From Apricaphanius iberus (Eukaryota > Chordata > Actinopteri > Cyprinodontiformes > Aphaniidae): a stretch of DNA of 64,000 nt. The notes beneath the pieces were generated by a model. That model was not told the origin of the DNA. It saw nothing but the letters and a program-made list of their open reading frames with translations, and did no database searches. Position 1 is the stretch's first letter. Every line of letters starts with the position of its first letter. Both the position numbers and the translations under genes were made by a program. Positions 44,471 through 55,200 of this stretch are shown here, piece by piece. The stretch is taken from assembly GCA_028564705.1 (NCBI GenBank), contig JAPXFQ010001794.1, positions 160,001 through 224,000 on the forward strand. Reading direction: 5' to 3'.

Positions 44471-45529
44471 AAAATAATGCGGGGAACGGAATCAGTTGCC
44501 AAAGTTCACGCGATCTTCTTAGCAGCTCAACCTGTGGAGATGTTTTGCCTGTTTTGCGTAATCTATTTTCAAGTTTTATGGACATTTTGTGGTGATTGTG
44601 GACATAATTTGGACTTTCGATGTCGATGTCGGTTTTATGGACCGGCTAGTAAAGTATTTCAACGAAGGCCTCTCATACAGTGTGATTGTTGACATGACGT
44701 TCATGTCTTTGTAAAAGTGTTTCGGTAAAAATGTAAAAGTGTTTCAGGTAATTTTGATTTGCACTTCCCGGCCACCGTAGTTCAGTTACCATGATAGAAG
44801 TTACAGAACTGCACATCTTCCTCATTCAGTCCCAAAACCAACTTGTTATTCCCTATTCTCCGTCTTCCTCCTCCTACTTTGAACAAGTTGTCCCGCTCCA
44901 TTCAGCCCGTCTCCCTCCACCAGGTACATAAACTCTGGCTCCTCCCGTTTCATCTGGTCCAGCAGGCTGGTGGTGCCACAGGCAGACACAACAAGTGGAG
45001 CGCTGGGAGTTTACGGGGCGCCTCGTCGCTCCTGCCAGCCTCTTTATTGCGGCAGTGAATGGGCTCCTGCCAGCAGCCGGCCAGCTCCAGTTCTACACAG
45101 GAGAGCTTCTCGGCAGGCAGCTATTGTCATGGTAAACGGGGGTTTGAATGGATGAGGACACACACACACACACACATCAAACAGAGGAGGACAGGGAGGG
45201 TGGACAAACACCCCGACCACCTCAGAGACGGCACACATGTCAGATACACCAGGCCTCATCGGGAAATAAATCAGCATTAACTCATTTTTCTGTCTTATTG
45301 AGAAAAAGTCGCCAGGGTTCGAGGATTCGGAACGGCTCTTCAGGATGATGGTTGTTCTAAAATGTTCTAAAAGTTCAGATATGACAGAAAACCAAGAGTA
45401 AAACCAGGTAAAGCGAAATGTGCTGCAGGAAGGTGGATGAACTATAATTAATCTCCAGCATTATGGGATGTGACGGAGAAGTCAAATTCAGAACGACCTT
45501 CTGGATCAAATGATTCAGATGACGCTCCG
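44471..45529. other. intergenic, nothing recognised
   Basis: A (CA)n tract at 45159-45177. Several short frames overlap on both strands and match nothing known to me. Confidence 0.4.
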
Positions 45530-45870
45530 ATGCTGGTAGCAGGTATCAGGGCCGATTCTGCGCTTATGTGCTGTATCACTATTGGTTATCCATACTTTAA
45601 ATATAGAAACTTTGCAATAATTTCACAGAAAATATTTATTTTTAACTTTAAATTTGAGTTTTGTGGTAATTTTTTAAAATATATATATATTTTTTATCAA
45701 ATCCACCATCATTAGTTGAAACAATCAGAGAAGAAAATAAAACCTGTCTTCAAATTCATAGCATTTTTTTATGGTAGAAGTATCGGTATCGGTATCAGCA
45801 ACTACTCAAATCCAAGCGTCGGTTTGAAGAAAGTGGTATCCCTTAATGAAACCTTTATTGTTTCATCACT
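45530..45870 (+). repeat. dispersed repeat family A copy
   Basis: CTGGTAGCAGGTATCAGGGC, GTGCTGTATCACTATTGG, TTTTTTATGGTAGAAGTATC and GAAACCTTTATTGTTTCATC in the order seen in the other copies. Confidence 0.6.
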
Positions 45871-46650
45871 TACAGATAAATTGGCCCGGAAGATTCCTGA
45901 CATGAAACCCATAAAGAATCTGTAGAGCGATTAAACATTAGGGTGATGGTAGAGAGGCATTCCAACCTCATCCCAGAGATAAATCCCCAGGGGAGTCATG
46001 GAGAAGCTGCTCCGCTGTTAGAAATAGGCTTTTATTCTGCGAATATAATCATGGTTCATCAGCTCATTATTGATGTGGGTGTAAAGCAATTTTTATAGAA
46101 TGTAAATAAAACATTAACAGATTTTCTAACAGGGTAAGAACATTTTTGTGCTTAACAGCACTAATGGGAAAAACCTAAAAAACAAGAAAATTTACATCTG
46201 CATCTGGCGTAGACGGTCTGGACTCGGCAGCTCGACCTTTTCTTGCTGTGAATGTGAAAGTTTCATGTTGAATCAGACGTTTTCTGCTCAGCTGCTCACA
46301 GAGAGATAATCCTCCACGCTTAAAAGCCCTCCTGAAAGACGAGCTAATCAGTAAAAGACTCAAGTGTGCCGCAAACACACACACACACTTCAAACAAACG
46401 AAAAAGGAGGCAAAGCACAGAGCAGAGGAGGGAAAACTGAATAAATCTTCCCCCTCCTCCTCCTCCTCAGACTCTTCCTTTTTTTGCAGCTCATTTCTCT
46501 TCTCTCTTCCTGCTGTTCTTTTGCAATAACACACACCTGTAAAGATCTTTACAATGAAGCAAACACACACACATTCATTGTCCTTCCCTGCTTTGCAGCG
46601 ACGCCTCTATAGCATGCTCGACAGACCTCAATGCTCCTATCCAATATTAA
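45871..46650. other. intergenic, nothing certain
   Basis: A 131-aa minus-strand frame (46175-46570) has a Glu-rich patch produced by a CCT/TCC repeat at about 46450 and no recognisable domain. A (CA)n lies at 46377-46388. Confidence 0.35.
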
Positions 46651-47060
46651 ACAGGTTTCCATGATTTCTTTCTTTAACCTCTGGAATATTGCTAAACAGA
46701 GAAACATCCTTTCCAGGAGTGATGCAGTAAAACTAGTCCATGCATTTGCTACTTCAGGGCTGGACTACTGTAACTCCTTATTATCAGGAAGTCCACTGTT
46801 CTAAACACTCCAACTGGTTTCATACGTAAAGCATCCAGTTTTATTATTAGATTTAGTTGATCAACTGGAACGAAGGTTTTTACTTTACTATAGAAAGTAC
46901 TCTTAAATCAGTTCTTCTGTCTCTCCTATGTCTTCTCAGACCCCCAGACAGTCTTGGAAGATTGCTGATTGTACTGATCCAGGTTGAGGTTCTGGTTCTG
47001 CTGGAGATTTCTTCCTGTTAAAGGGGAGTTTTTCCTCTCCACTGTCATTACGTGCTTCCT
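46650..47060 (+). mobile_element. L2-type LINE fragment with reverse transcriptase piece
   Basis: On the + strand, around 46691-46798, AKQRNILSRSDAVKLVHAFA then SGLDYCNSLLSGSP matches the segment (NIAKIRTILSRNDAEKLVHA) of the LINE at 53964-55046. It then jumps to 3' UTR sequence (TTCTTCCTGTTAAAGGGGAG, TTTTTCCTCTCCACTGTCAT). Confidence 0.8.
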
Positions 47061-47599
47061 CAGTAAAGACAAGCGAGCAGAAAGCCCTTGGATAATCGAT
47101 AATCCCATCACAGCTGTGAGGGTATAAATGCAGATTTCCTCAGTCCTCACGCAGATGCTGAAAACGGAGAAAATGCAGACCTTCATTCAGCGTTCAGAGT
47201 TTAAAAAAAGAATCATTTTTGGTGCGTTTTCGTTTGGATGACAGGCCAAACTGTAGAATATCTCTGTTTTGTGGCGTTAGGATCGCTCTGTTTTCTCTGG
47301 CAAACGTTACAGCAACGGGTTTGCTTCTATGAGGAGACAACGAGGCAGAGTCGCTGTCGTTGTTCGGTTAGTTTTATTTACCCAGAATGCAGGGCGTTTT
47401 TGTCCGGCCCGCTTGGCATTCACGTATACAGTTGGAACGCACCAGAATTCATCTAAACCGAGCCGAGACCTGGGTTTTCAGGTCTCCCCGAACGGACCGG
47501 ACTTCTCCATCTACCTTACAATATATAGGCGCAACGCCGTTATCCGCCGACGCAACGGCTCTCTGTTACTTACGCAACGAGGCACGGAGTAAAGCTAAT

Positions 47600-48040
47600 T
47601 TTCTAACTATCCATCTCCATCAACGTAGAACGTCTGCCTGTGATTGGTCAGTTCAGCAACAGGCAGAGATCGTTTCACCAGCAGGGGGCGCTATAGTCAC
47701 TGTAATCAGTAGTTAATGCAGCGTTTGGCCACTACATGCTTTATATTGAAAGGATAATTTACCTAATCTGGTCTTTTGGTGATTTTGAGCACAAGGACGT
47801 GTAGAAACAGACACTTTGTTTGGTTCCATGTGTTTCTAGAGGATTCTGAGCTGCATTTCTAGTAAAAAAGCTTTACAGCTCAATAAAAACGTACTTTCTG
47901 TCGGCCATTGCTGCTTGAGGGGGGAATGAGTTCACAAGCTGAAGAAAATAAACTCTAGTTAATCAGAAACGACACTGCTATGATAGGCAGACCTGCCAGA
48001 AAAAATTAGCACCCCCTGCTGTCCTATAAACGAAAAACGT
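47600..48040 (+). repeat. repeat R47, intact relative of the LINE target site
   Basis: CAGCAGGGGGCGCTATAGTC, AGTAGTTAATGCAGCGTTTG, GCCACTACATGCTTTATATTGAAAGG-type junction (47728-47753), GCTTTACAGCTCAATAAAAA and AGCACCCCCTGCTGTC. The same sequence lies in reverse on both sides of the LINE at 52.86-55.05 kb. Confidence 0.8.
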
Positions 48041-49160
48041 CTGCGTCTGAGTGCAAACGTGCTGACAGAGATGTAGAAGCTAGGCTTAAACAGGCAGACC
48101 CGGCGCCAGAGGGCATTACCTGGGGGGGCAGTGGGTTTTTCTGGGGGGGCTCAGTAAACTGTCTTTTAATTAACCCTTTTGCATGTTTATAAATATATCT
48201 GGTGGACGTTACATACACATACTTCCGTGTCAAATCTACCGTTTTGTGTCACTAACTTGTTCTACATACCTTACTGGAAAGCTAAGAGTATTCATTGTTT
48301 GATTCAAATTATGTATACCAATTAAAGATGCAAACAAAAATTAAGACACAGTAGGCTAACCATTTTTACTGAGTCTCTAAGAAAAATTATGTCCAACTCA
48401 CCGTTCTTAGCTGCACCTGCACATCACCGAGTCATCTCAAACAAAAACAATCCTTATGTCCAGTTAATGGTCTTTAATAAAGTACTTAGTCCATAAGTCT
48501 TCCTCTGTATCCTGCCCTGCCGCTTAAAACTTTAGTAAATTCTTCTTTTTGCCGCATTTCTCGTAATTTTTACATCAAAAATACTAGTTAGCATGCTGCT
48601 GCATTAGCTGTGTGCTTCTTTTTCTTTATCACTGCTGGTAAAAAATGACTTCATGTATTCTCGCCACCTGCTGGAAAGAAGTATGCACCACCGTTTTTTC
48701 TAAACGGAAGATTGGGGGAAAAATCTAGCGTTTTCTTTTCAAAAAGATTATTGAAAAACAGTTTCAACTTTGATATGCTTTTTAAAACATTTTAATCAAA
48801 AACACAGCAGCCACACCTGTATTCAAAATGGTTCAAAAACATTTTTAATTTTAATAGGCTTTTTAAAAACATTTTAATCAAAAATTGTAGGACTTTTTAA
48901 AATCCGAGCAAATAAATAACTGTTTATATGGCCTTTGAAATGAAATATCCTGGTTGTTTAACAAAATAGTAATAACGACAAAAATCTTAGAAGCAAATCA
49001 ACAGTGTTAAACTATAGTAGGACTATATGTAATATATAATATTGTGTTTAAAACAAATTTACTCTAGAAACTCGAGAGCAGCTTTACACAAATGTCTACT
49101 GAAAAAACAATGTTTTGGAAAGAATACTAAATATTTTAGCACATCAACACCTTTTTTGCT
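48041..49160. other. intergenic, AT-rich
   Basis: Two similar blocks near 48730-48800 and 48830-48890 (TTTTTAAAACATTTTAATCA, CTTTTTAAAAACATTTTAAT) form a short direct repeat. No coding. Confidence 0.45.
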
Positions 49161-49166
49161 CAAACC

Positions 49167-49445
49167 TTAAAGATAAATGAAAACAAGCTCCGTGGAAAAC
49201 TCTTTATAAAACATAATGGAACTCAAATATGGGATTTGGGAACAGTAATTTATGCTGGTGCTGCTGCCACCCGGTGGCAGAATTACTGTTGCTTCAGGTG
49301 CAGAAGCGCTCGTAGCAGAAGTGCTTGTTGAAGCAATTTCTGGCTGCACTTGCCCTCTTGATGTATTATCCCTACTTGTGCTGGGATTGCTTTTCTGTTT
49401 GCTAAACCAAGCTCTAATGTCCATTTTAGCAAGCTGCTGTGCCAA
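49167..49445 (-). CDS. transposon-derived N-terminal ORF fragment
   Basis: 92-residue frame opening MAQQLAKMDIRAWFSKQKSN, followed by a Ser/Thr/Ala-rich linker (SRDNTSRG, STSTSATSASAPE). A start with MDI+(W/F)F and a low-complexity linker is common at the N-terminus of hAT-type transposases (before a TTF or BED zinc finger), so I infer a fragment of one; no finger or DDE part is present. The tail after PPGGSS is probably non-homologous. Confidence 0.35.
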   Translation of the reverse strand: MAQQLAKMDIRAWFSKQKSNPSTSRDNTSRGQVQPEIASTSTSATSASAPEATVILPPGGSSTSINYCSQIPYLSSIMFYKEFSTELVFIYL

Positions 49446-49639
49446 ACTGCCAAAGGATCTTCTTTTACCGAAACTAAAACTCCTAATTAGTAATCTAGAG
49501 CGCCATCTATTGTTCGTTTTGAGCCAATATATTCACATGAAGTGTAATCTTTCCTGGGCGGGCCCGTCCTCCAGATGGGCGGGCCGGGCCCGCCCAGGCC
49601 CGCCCATGACGCCGGGTCTGTAAACAGGGCTGGTGTGAA

Positions 49640-49790
49640 TATACCCTAGGTTTTTCTCCTCTGTTGTAAAGGAATGTTTTTCCTCCCCACTGTCTCCACA
49701 TGCATCCTCAGTATGACTGAATCCTGCAAGTCAAGCTGCTGGGCTCCCCTAGTTAGAAACTTTGAACCAGACTGAATAACGAGCTGCAGT
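49640..49790 (+). mobile_element. LINE 3' UTR-like fragment
   Basis: GTAAAGGAATGTTTTTCCTC, CCCACTGTCTCCACATGCAT and CTGGGCTCCCCTAGTTAGAA resemble, at a distance, the CTCCACTGTC block of the L2 3' UTRs. Probably a related subfamily. Confidence 0.4.
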
Positions 49791-51684
49791 TGGTGCGCTG
49801 ATTGAAACGATGGATGATTAGACTGAATCGTGCCCTGAGACGACCTGTTGTTAGCCGGCGCTACATGAGCCGAACTTCCAGACTTTGGCTTCTGTTTGCT
49901 GATTCTTTCTGCTCCAGCGTTGTGAGGGTGAAGCCATGTGCTGGGAGTTAACCCCCCTACAGCCTCCCCGAGGAACATGGATGTTAGCTGGTGCTGTCGG
50001 GGTTTGCTGAGCTGAGGGCGGCTTTTAATAGCCGATGATTACTCTGGAGACGTGGGGGGGGCATAATTAGAACCACAAATTGTTTCACGCCCCTCACTCC
50101 CATCCAGTGTGCTCTGAACCTAATCACAGGGAACCACAGCGAGGATGTCACAGCGCTTCAACAAAGGATGTTTCCCTTTTGTTTCCTGATATATGGAGAA
50201 AAATGTGTGCCTTTATTTTACCAGAGGAGCAGACAGAGAATATCACCTTCATTATTAAACAGTGACTTCCAGGCCGGCAGGTTCTCTACCAGTAGTTCCC
50301 CTCAGAAATATGAAAGAGAAGATAGAGGGGGTAGATGTGCAGACCAGGTACAAATAGAGACGGAGGAGCTCATTTAGAAGAGGTAAAAAAAAAAGAACAA
50401 AAAGAGGAAAAAATCTGGTTGTTCTTTAGAGAGACCAGAGCCTGCAGAGCAGATAGTCAGTCAGAGCAGCAAACCTGAACCAAACCTGCAGCTTCTGCAT
50501 TAAGCTACCAGGATAAGGGTCAACATGTTGATCCATACTGAAGGCAGACAGAAAAACTGCATGGATACTACAATCACTACTGTAATATCTATGTTTTATC
50601 ATTTATGATTGTTCATGAATGTTCACCTCCCTGCTGTTAATTGCACTAACTCACTAATTAACAGGATCAATGTTTAAAATGTGTTTTTCAACATTAAGTG
50701 CAGGCAAGCCTGCATATAAAATAATCATACAGCCATTGTATTAAAAAATGACCGCCGATCTAGACGATGCACATCTAAACTAGACAAAGGTGCTAAAAAA
50801 GGTCCAAAATCGGTCCAGTCACAAATGAACATCTATAGCACTTTATAATCATATATAGACCAAACATCACTTTACTTATACATTTAAAGACACTATAAAA
50901 TAAATTATGTCATTTTAGTTGTTCATTTGTAGATGGGATGAAACGGGATGAAATAAAAAGCCACAAAATTCCACATCATATTTATTTATTTTACAGATTA
51001 TACAATACAGATTCACCCGAGAAACAGGAAAAACATGTTTAAAGCTTTGTTAACGCATTCTCTGATTGAAGAAACTCCAATTTTGGAAAGTTGCTGGACC
51101 TAAATGTGAAGACAATTGAAATAATGCTTTACATTAGCAATCTCAAGATGCTACAAAGCATTTTATTAAAAAAAAACAACCTCTACATAAAATTCTAATC
51201 CAGGTGATTTACTTCCTGAATGAACCTCTCAAAAGCCGACATTAATAAGTTACAGTAAAAACTTTGACTCTATTGTTCAACTCACTGATAAACCGTTTTT
51301 TTCAAACTAACGTTTAGCCTACTAGCTTTGGCTAATGCTAGCCAAACTCTTTACACTTCAGTTAACAATGTCGGCATCATTTCTTTTGGTTCTTTCATGT
51401 CAAACAAGTAAAACTCAATCTGATAATACAAAATATGCTTACCCATCAGTAGATTTTTTTTGTATAATATGGATATAAGTATTCCTCCTCTCTTCATAGT
51501 TGTTCTAGGGCTAAAATTTCAGCGTGTATGGGGAGAATGCGTTAGCATATCGCAGGATTATGTACTATCGCGAGATCTTTTATTAGTTGTTGGAATAATT
51601 ATTTAAATGCAGTGGCTTTGCAAAAAAAATAAAAATTAAATATATATACATCATTTTATACATGACATGATATACATTTTATAG
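49791..51684. other. intergenic, nothing recognised
   Basis: AT-rich with no coding support and no repeats that I can match inside the window. Confidence 0.4.
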
Positions 51685-51830
51685 ATGACTCATCGCAATC
51701 TGCTGGGATTCCTTACATAGAAAACTTTTACCTGATTGGAATGTTTGGATAATTGTATTGAAATTATTTTTGTTGTAAAGTGCCTTGAGATGTCATTTTT
51801 TGTGAATTGGCGCTATATAAATAAAAAAGA
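51685..51830 (+). mobile_element. L2-type LINE 3' tail (plus strand)
   Basis: GCAATCTGCTGGGATTCCTT, GTAAAGTGCCTTGAGATGTC and TTGGCGCTATATAAATAAAA, the reverse of the tail at 52857. Only the last 145 bp are present. Confidence 0.8.
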
Positions 51831-52449
51831 TAATGGAAATAATACAAATTGTGTATTTCAAAAAGATAATTCCTGTTTTTTTCTCTGTTTTGCTCTACAA
51901 CGTGTAAAGGACGTCAGCGGATGACGTCACAAACTCTTAAAAACTTGTCAAATTCAATTAATTATAGCAGTATTAACAAACTAAAGGTTGAGGATTGTGA
52001 GGGACGCCACCTAGTGGACGTTCACTCACAGCTGATTGACAACATGGTATAAGTTTAACTAAACGTAGCGAAAAGTCCACAATTATACATGTAACCCAAG
52101 AGAACTTTAGACATGTACAAATGTACCTGAATGCATCTTTAGCTAAATGTTCCTTTAGATATTTTTTACCGATTTAAGCGGTCCTAACGCGACCATTTTT
52201 GGCCAGGAAAAAGACTATGTGGTCGGACGAATGTTTGCTGGGTACTAACACCCCTCCCCTCGTCAAGGACCCAAAGTCAGGAGACGTGGAAGGGCAACTC
52301 AACATCAGCAGTGTGAGAAAAATGTGGTGGCCAAAACAAACGATCAGTGCATGTTTGGACTTTGTTTGCTTTAACTCCGTCTGCTTCACTCCCACCAGCC
52401 TCTGTTTACTGCCTGAATGCAGCTGGAAGCTACAAGCTACTAGCTAAGG

Positions 52450-52856
52450 CCAAGTTTGTACTTCTCCAACAGCAAATTTGCACGCAGGCGTATTGATGGA
52501 GATGTTTTTCATTTATGGTTCTCTGTTTCTTTCTCTCCATTCTCCATTGATTTTTCTGTTTCAAAGCAATTCTTGACAGCAGGGGGTGCTAACTTTTCAT
52601 GCCGTCGTCTGCCTACCATTGCAGTGTAGTTTCTTGTTTTTCTTCGAGCTGTGAACACATTTCCTGCTCAAGGAGCAATAGATGAAAGAAAGTACGTTTT
52701 TATTAAGCTGTAAAGCTTTTTACTAGAAGTGCAGCTCATAGAATCCTTTAGAAACTAATTTAAAACGAACCCAGAAGCCTTTTTCGTTGTTTTCCTACAC
52801 CTCGTGTTCCGAATCGCCTAAAGACCAGATTAGATTAAGTTATCCTTTCAACATAA
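52450..52856 (-). repeat. repeat R47, left half of the copy split by the LINE
   Basis: Read in reverse it follows 47750-48030: GACAGCAGGGGGTGCTAACT, ACGTTTTTATTAAGCTGTAA, AAGACCAGATTAGATTAAGT and TATCCTTTCAACATAATTCA up to the LINE boundary. Confidence 0.75.
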
Positions 52857-55046
52857 TTCAATTCAGTTTATTTATATAGCGCCATTTCACAACAGATGTC
52901 ATCTCAAGGCACTTTACAAAAAGAGTTATTACAATACAATGTTTAGTGTAGAAATTACAGAACCACAGAAGATTGCGTCGTGGAATTCTCAGCAATCCCT
53001 CATACTGAGCAAGCATGCAGCGACAGTGGGAAGGAAAAACTCCCTTTTAACAGGAAGAAACCTCCGGCAGAACCAGGCTCAGCACAAGCGGTTATCTGCC
53101 GCGACCGTCTGTGGTTTGGAGAATACATAACAGAGACACAGAAAGAGCAACAGAACTGATGCAGAAGTTTGTTGCAGGACGTGGAGAATTTTCCGTCACT
53201 GCAATGCCATCTTAGTCAGGGTCGTCAAGCAGGGCTAATCCGGAGCACCTACTATAATAGAAAACAGGTTAGTGCTTGAATTGACAGCACATCATGCAGT
53301 TGGGGAGAAGTAGGAGAGAAAGTAGGAACAGACCCTAATAATGTCCTCCAACAGCCTAGCCTAAAGCAGCATAGCTACTAACATTAACCTGTCTCCTAGC
53401 TACTAGGAGACCTGGCTACCAACACTCTGTCTGAGTCCTCCTGACCCGTGGACGGTGTAGGGCCGGTAACGGCCCCCGTCATGCCGGGGTCTTCTCGGAG
53501 TCGGGTTGTTTGAGAATGCAGCCCAAAGTGGGTGGTAAACTCCATCTAAGGCTAAATACCGGCACGAGACCGATAGTCGACAACTATCTTAAGGAAAAAT
53601 AGACAGAACTGAGAGGACAGAGTTGAAGAGGGCGAGAAACGTTTAAGAGATAAACGGGTGGGGTCCGCACAGTCTGCCCGGGGGATTCAACCCGGCAGGT
53701 AATGGGCGGCCGCACTGTGCGGGAGGATCCCCTTGAGGGACCTCTCTCCGGCGCTGGCTGGCCCCTGTGGGGCACATTTCTTCCGCGGCGGTAAGCCGCG
53801 ACCGGCTCCGGATCTTTACCTGGCTTACATTAATCTATCTCTACCTAGCTACTCTACCTCTTCCTATCTCTTCCTAACTTTTGACACTCTCTGACTACTA
53901 ACATTAACCTGTCTCTTCCTATCTACCTGTCTGACCTGACTCTAACTACCTATAAACATATCTCTAACTGTAAGCTTTGTCAAAGAGGAAAGTTTTTAGC
54001 CTAGTTTTAAAGATAGACAAATTGTCTGCTTCACGAACCAACCCTGGGAGCCGGTTCCATAGGAGGGGAGCCTGATAGCTGAAAGATCTGCCACCCATTC
54101 TACTTTTAGAAATCCTAGGAACTACCAGTAAACCTGCAGTCTGAGAGCGAAGGTCTCTGTTAGGAACATATGGAACAATCAGGTCTCTTATGTATGATGG
54201 AGCTAGATTATTAAGGGCTTTATATGTCAGAAGGAGGATCTTGAATTCTATTCTAGATTTTACTGGGAGCCAGTGAAGAGAAGCTAAAACAGGGGAAATG
54301 TGATCTCTTCTTTTAATATTCATCAGAATCCTAGCAGCAGCATTTTGAACTAACTGAAGACTTTTAATTGTATTCTGTGGACTACCTGATAATAGACAGT
54401 TACAGTAATCCAGCCTTGAAGTAACAAAGGCATGGACTAGTTTTTCAGCATCATTCCTGGACAGGATGGTTCTAATTTTTGCAATATTCCTAAGGTGAAA
54501 AAAGGAAATCCTACAGACTTCTTTAATGTGAGTTCTAAATGACATATCTTGGTCAAAAATGACACCGAGGTTTTTTGCTTTATTACTGGAGGCTAATTTA
54601 ATGCCGTCCAGGTGAAGGGGCTGACTAAGTAGTTTCTTTTTCAGAGCTTCTGGTCCAAAGACGACAACTTCTGTTTTATCAGAATTTAGAAGCAAGAAGT
54701 TTAGAGTCATCCAAGTTTTTATGTCTTCCAGACATGCCTGTAGTCTACCTAACTGATTGGATTCATCAGGATTTATGGATAGATATAGCTGTGTATCATC
54801 TGCGTAACTATGGAATTTTATCCCATGCTGCCTAATTATTTTACCAATAGGAAGCATATATATAGTAAAGAGAATCGGCCCAAGCACTGAACCCTGTGGT
54901 ACTCCGCAAGTAACTATTGAGGTTGAGGAAGATCTATTGTTTACCTGAACAAACTGAAATCTGTTAGACAAATAAGATTTAAACCAACCTAGTGCTGTTC
55001 CTATTATACCGACACTTTGAAGCCTTTCTATGAGAATATTGTGTAC
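52857..55046 (-). mobile_element. 5'-truncated L2-type LINE, interrupted by 28S rRNA
   Basis: Minus strand. 3' tail at 52857 (CAGTTTATTTATATAGCGCC), 3' UTR to 53963, and the C-terminal half of the reverse transcriptase ORF to 55046. The 3' UTR is nearly the same as 14088-14745 apart from the insert at 53429-53816. The 5' truncation point is fixed by the empty repeat at 47600-48040. Long open frame and similarity to other copies suggest a fairly recent insertion. Confidence 0.9.
53429..53816 (+). rRNA. 28S rRNA fragment (D2 region), pseudogene insert
   Basis: From about 53431, CTGAGTCCTCCTGACCCGTG, GCAGCCCAAAGTGGGTGGTA, AACTCCATCTAAGGCTAAAT, ACCGGCACGAGACCGATAGT, AACGGGTGGGGTCCGCACAG, GATTCAACCCGGCAGGTAAT and GCCGCGACCGGCTCCGGATC are, in order, the conserved flanks of the 28S D2 expansion segment. 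The part at 53580-53650 has several substitutions and small deletions, so it is not functional rRNA. It splits the LINE 3' UTR: the copy at 14640-14670 runs straight from AACACTCT to ACCTGGC. It is antisense to the LINE. Confidence 0.93.
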
Positions 55047-55055
55047 ATAAAGCAT
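53964..55055 (-). CDS. LINE reverse transcriptase, C-terminal part
   Basis: 363 residues without a stop. Visible motifs: GWFKSYLSNRFQFVQV (residue ~24), GVPQGSVLGPILFTIYM (~51), the catalytic FHSYADDTQLYLS (~80), LNSDKTEVVVFGP, LGVIFDQDMSF, and a C-terminal LHWLPVKSRIEFKILLLTYK and NLAPSYIRDL region. These place it in the L2/CR1/Rex1-like part of non-LTR elements. The endonuclease and the first RT blocks are missing. The Met and the next two residues are encoded by the flanking target repeat, so this is a truncated copy and not a full gene. Confidence 0.9.
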   Translation of the reverse strand: MLYVHNILIERLQSVGIIGTALGWFKSYLSNRFQFVQVNNRSSSTSIVTCGVPQGSVLGPILFTIYMLPIGKIIRQHGIKFHSYADDTQLYLSINPDESNQLGRLQACLEDIKTWMTLNFLLLNSDKTEVVVFGPEALKKKLLSQPLHLDGIKLASSNKAKNLGVIFDQDMSFRTHIKEVCRISFFHLRNIAKIRTILSRNDAEKLVHAFVTSRLDYCNCLLSGSPQNTIKSLQLVQNAAARILMNIKRRDHISPVLASLHWLPVKSRIEFKILLLTYKALNNLAPSYIRDLIVPYVPNRDLRSQTAGLLVVPRISKSRMGGRSFSYQAPLLWNRLPGLVREADNLSIFKTRLKTFLFDKAYS

Positions 55056-55200
55056 AAAGTGGCCAAACGCTGCATTAACTACTGATTACAGCGACTATAG
55101 CGCCCCCTACTGGTGAAACCATCTCTGGCTGTGACTGAAATTGACCAATCACACACTCTAACCCGGATTAGTTGACTTCACTCGCGGATCGCGAGGAAAC
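55047..55200 (-). repeat. repeat R47, right half of the copy split by the LINE
   Basis: Read in reverse: AGAGTGTGTGATTGGTCAAT, AGTAGGGGGCGCTATAGTCG, AGTTAATGCAGCGTTTGGCC, ATGCTTTAT, collinear with 47625-47740. ATGCTTTAT supplies the apparent start of the LINE ORF. Confidence 0.8.

Noticed and set aside
46175..46570. 131-codon minus-strand frame with a Glu-rich stretch
   Set aside because: The Glu run comes from a CCT repeat; no splice partners, no similarity to anything I recognise.
53431..53812. Functional rRNA gene
   Set aside because: Only part of the 28S D2 region, with internal deletions and substitutions, inside a LINE.
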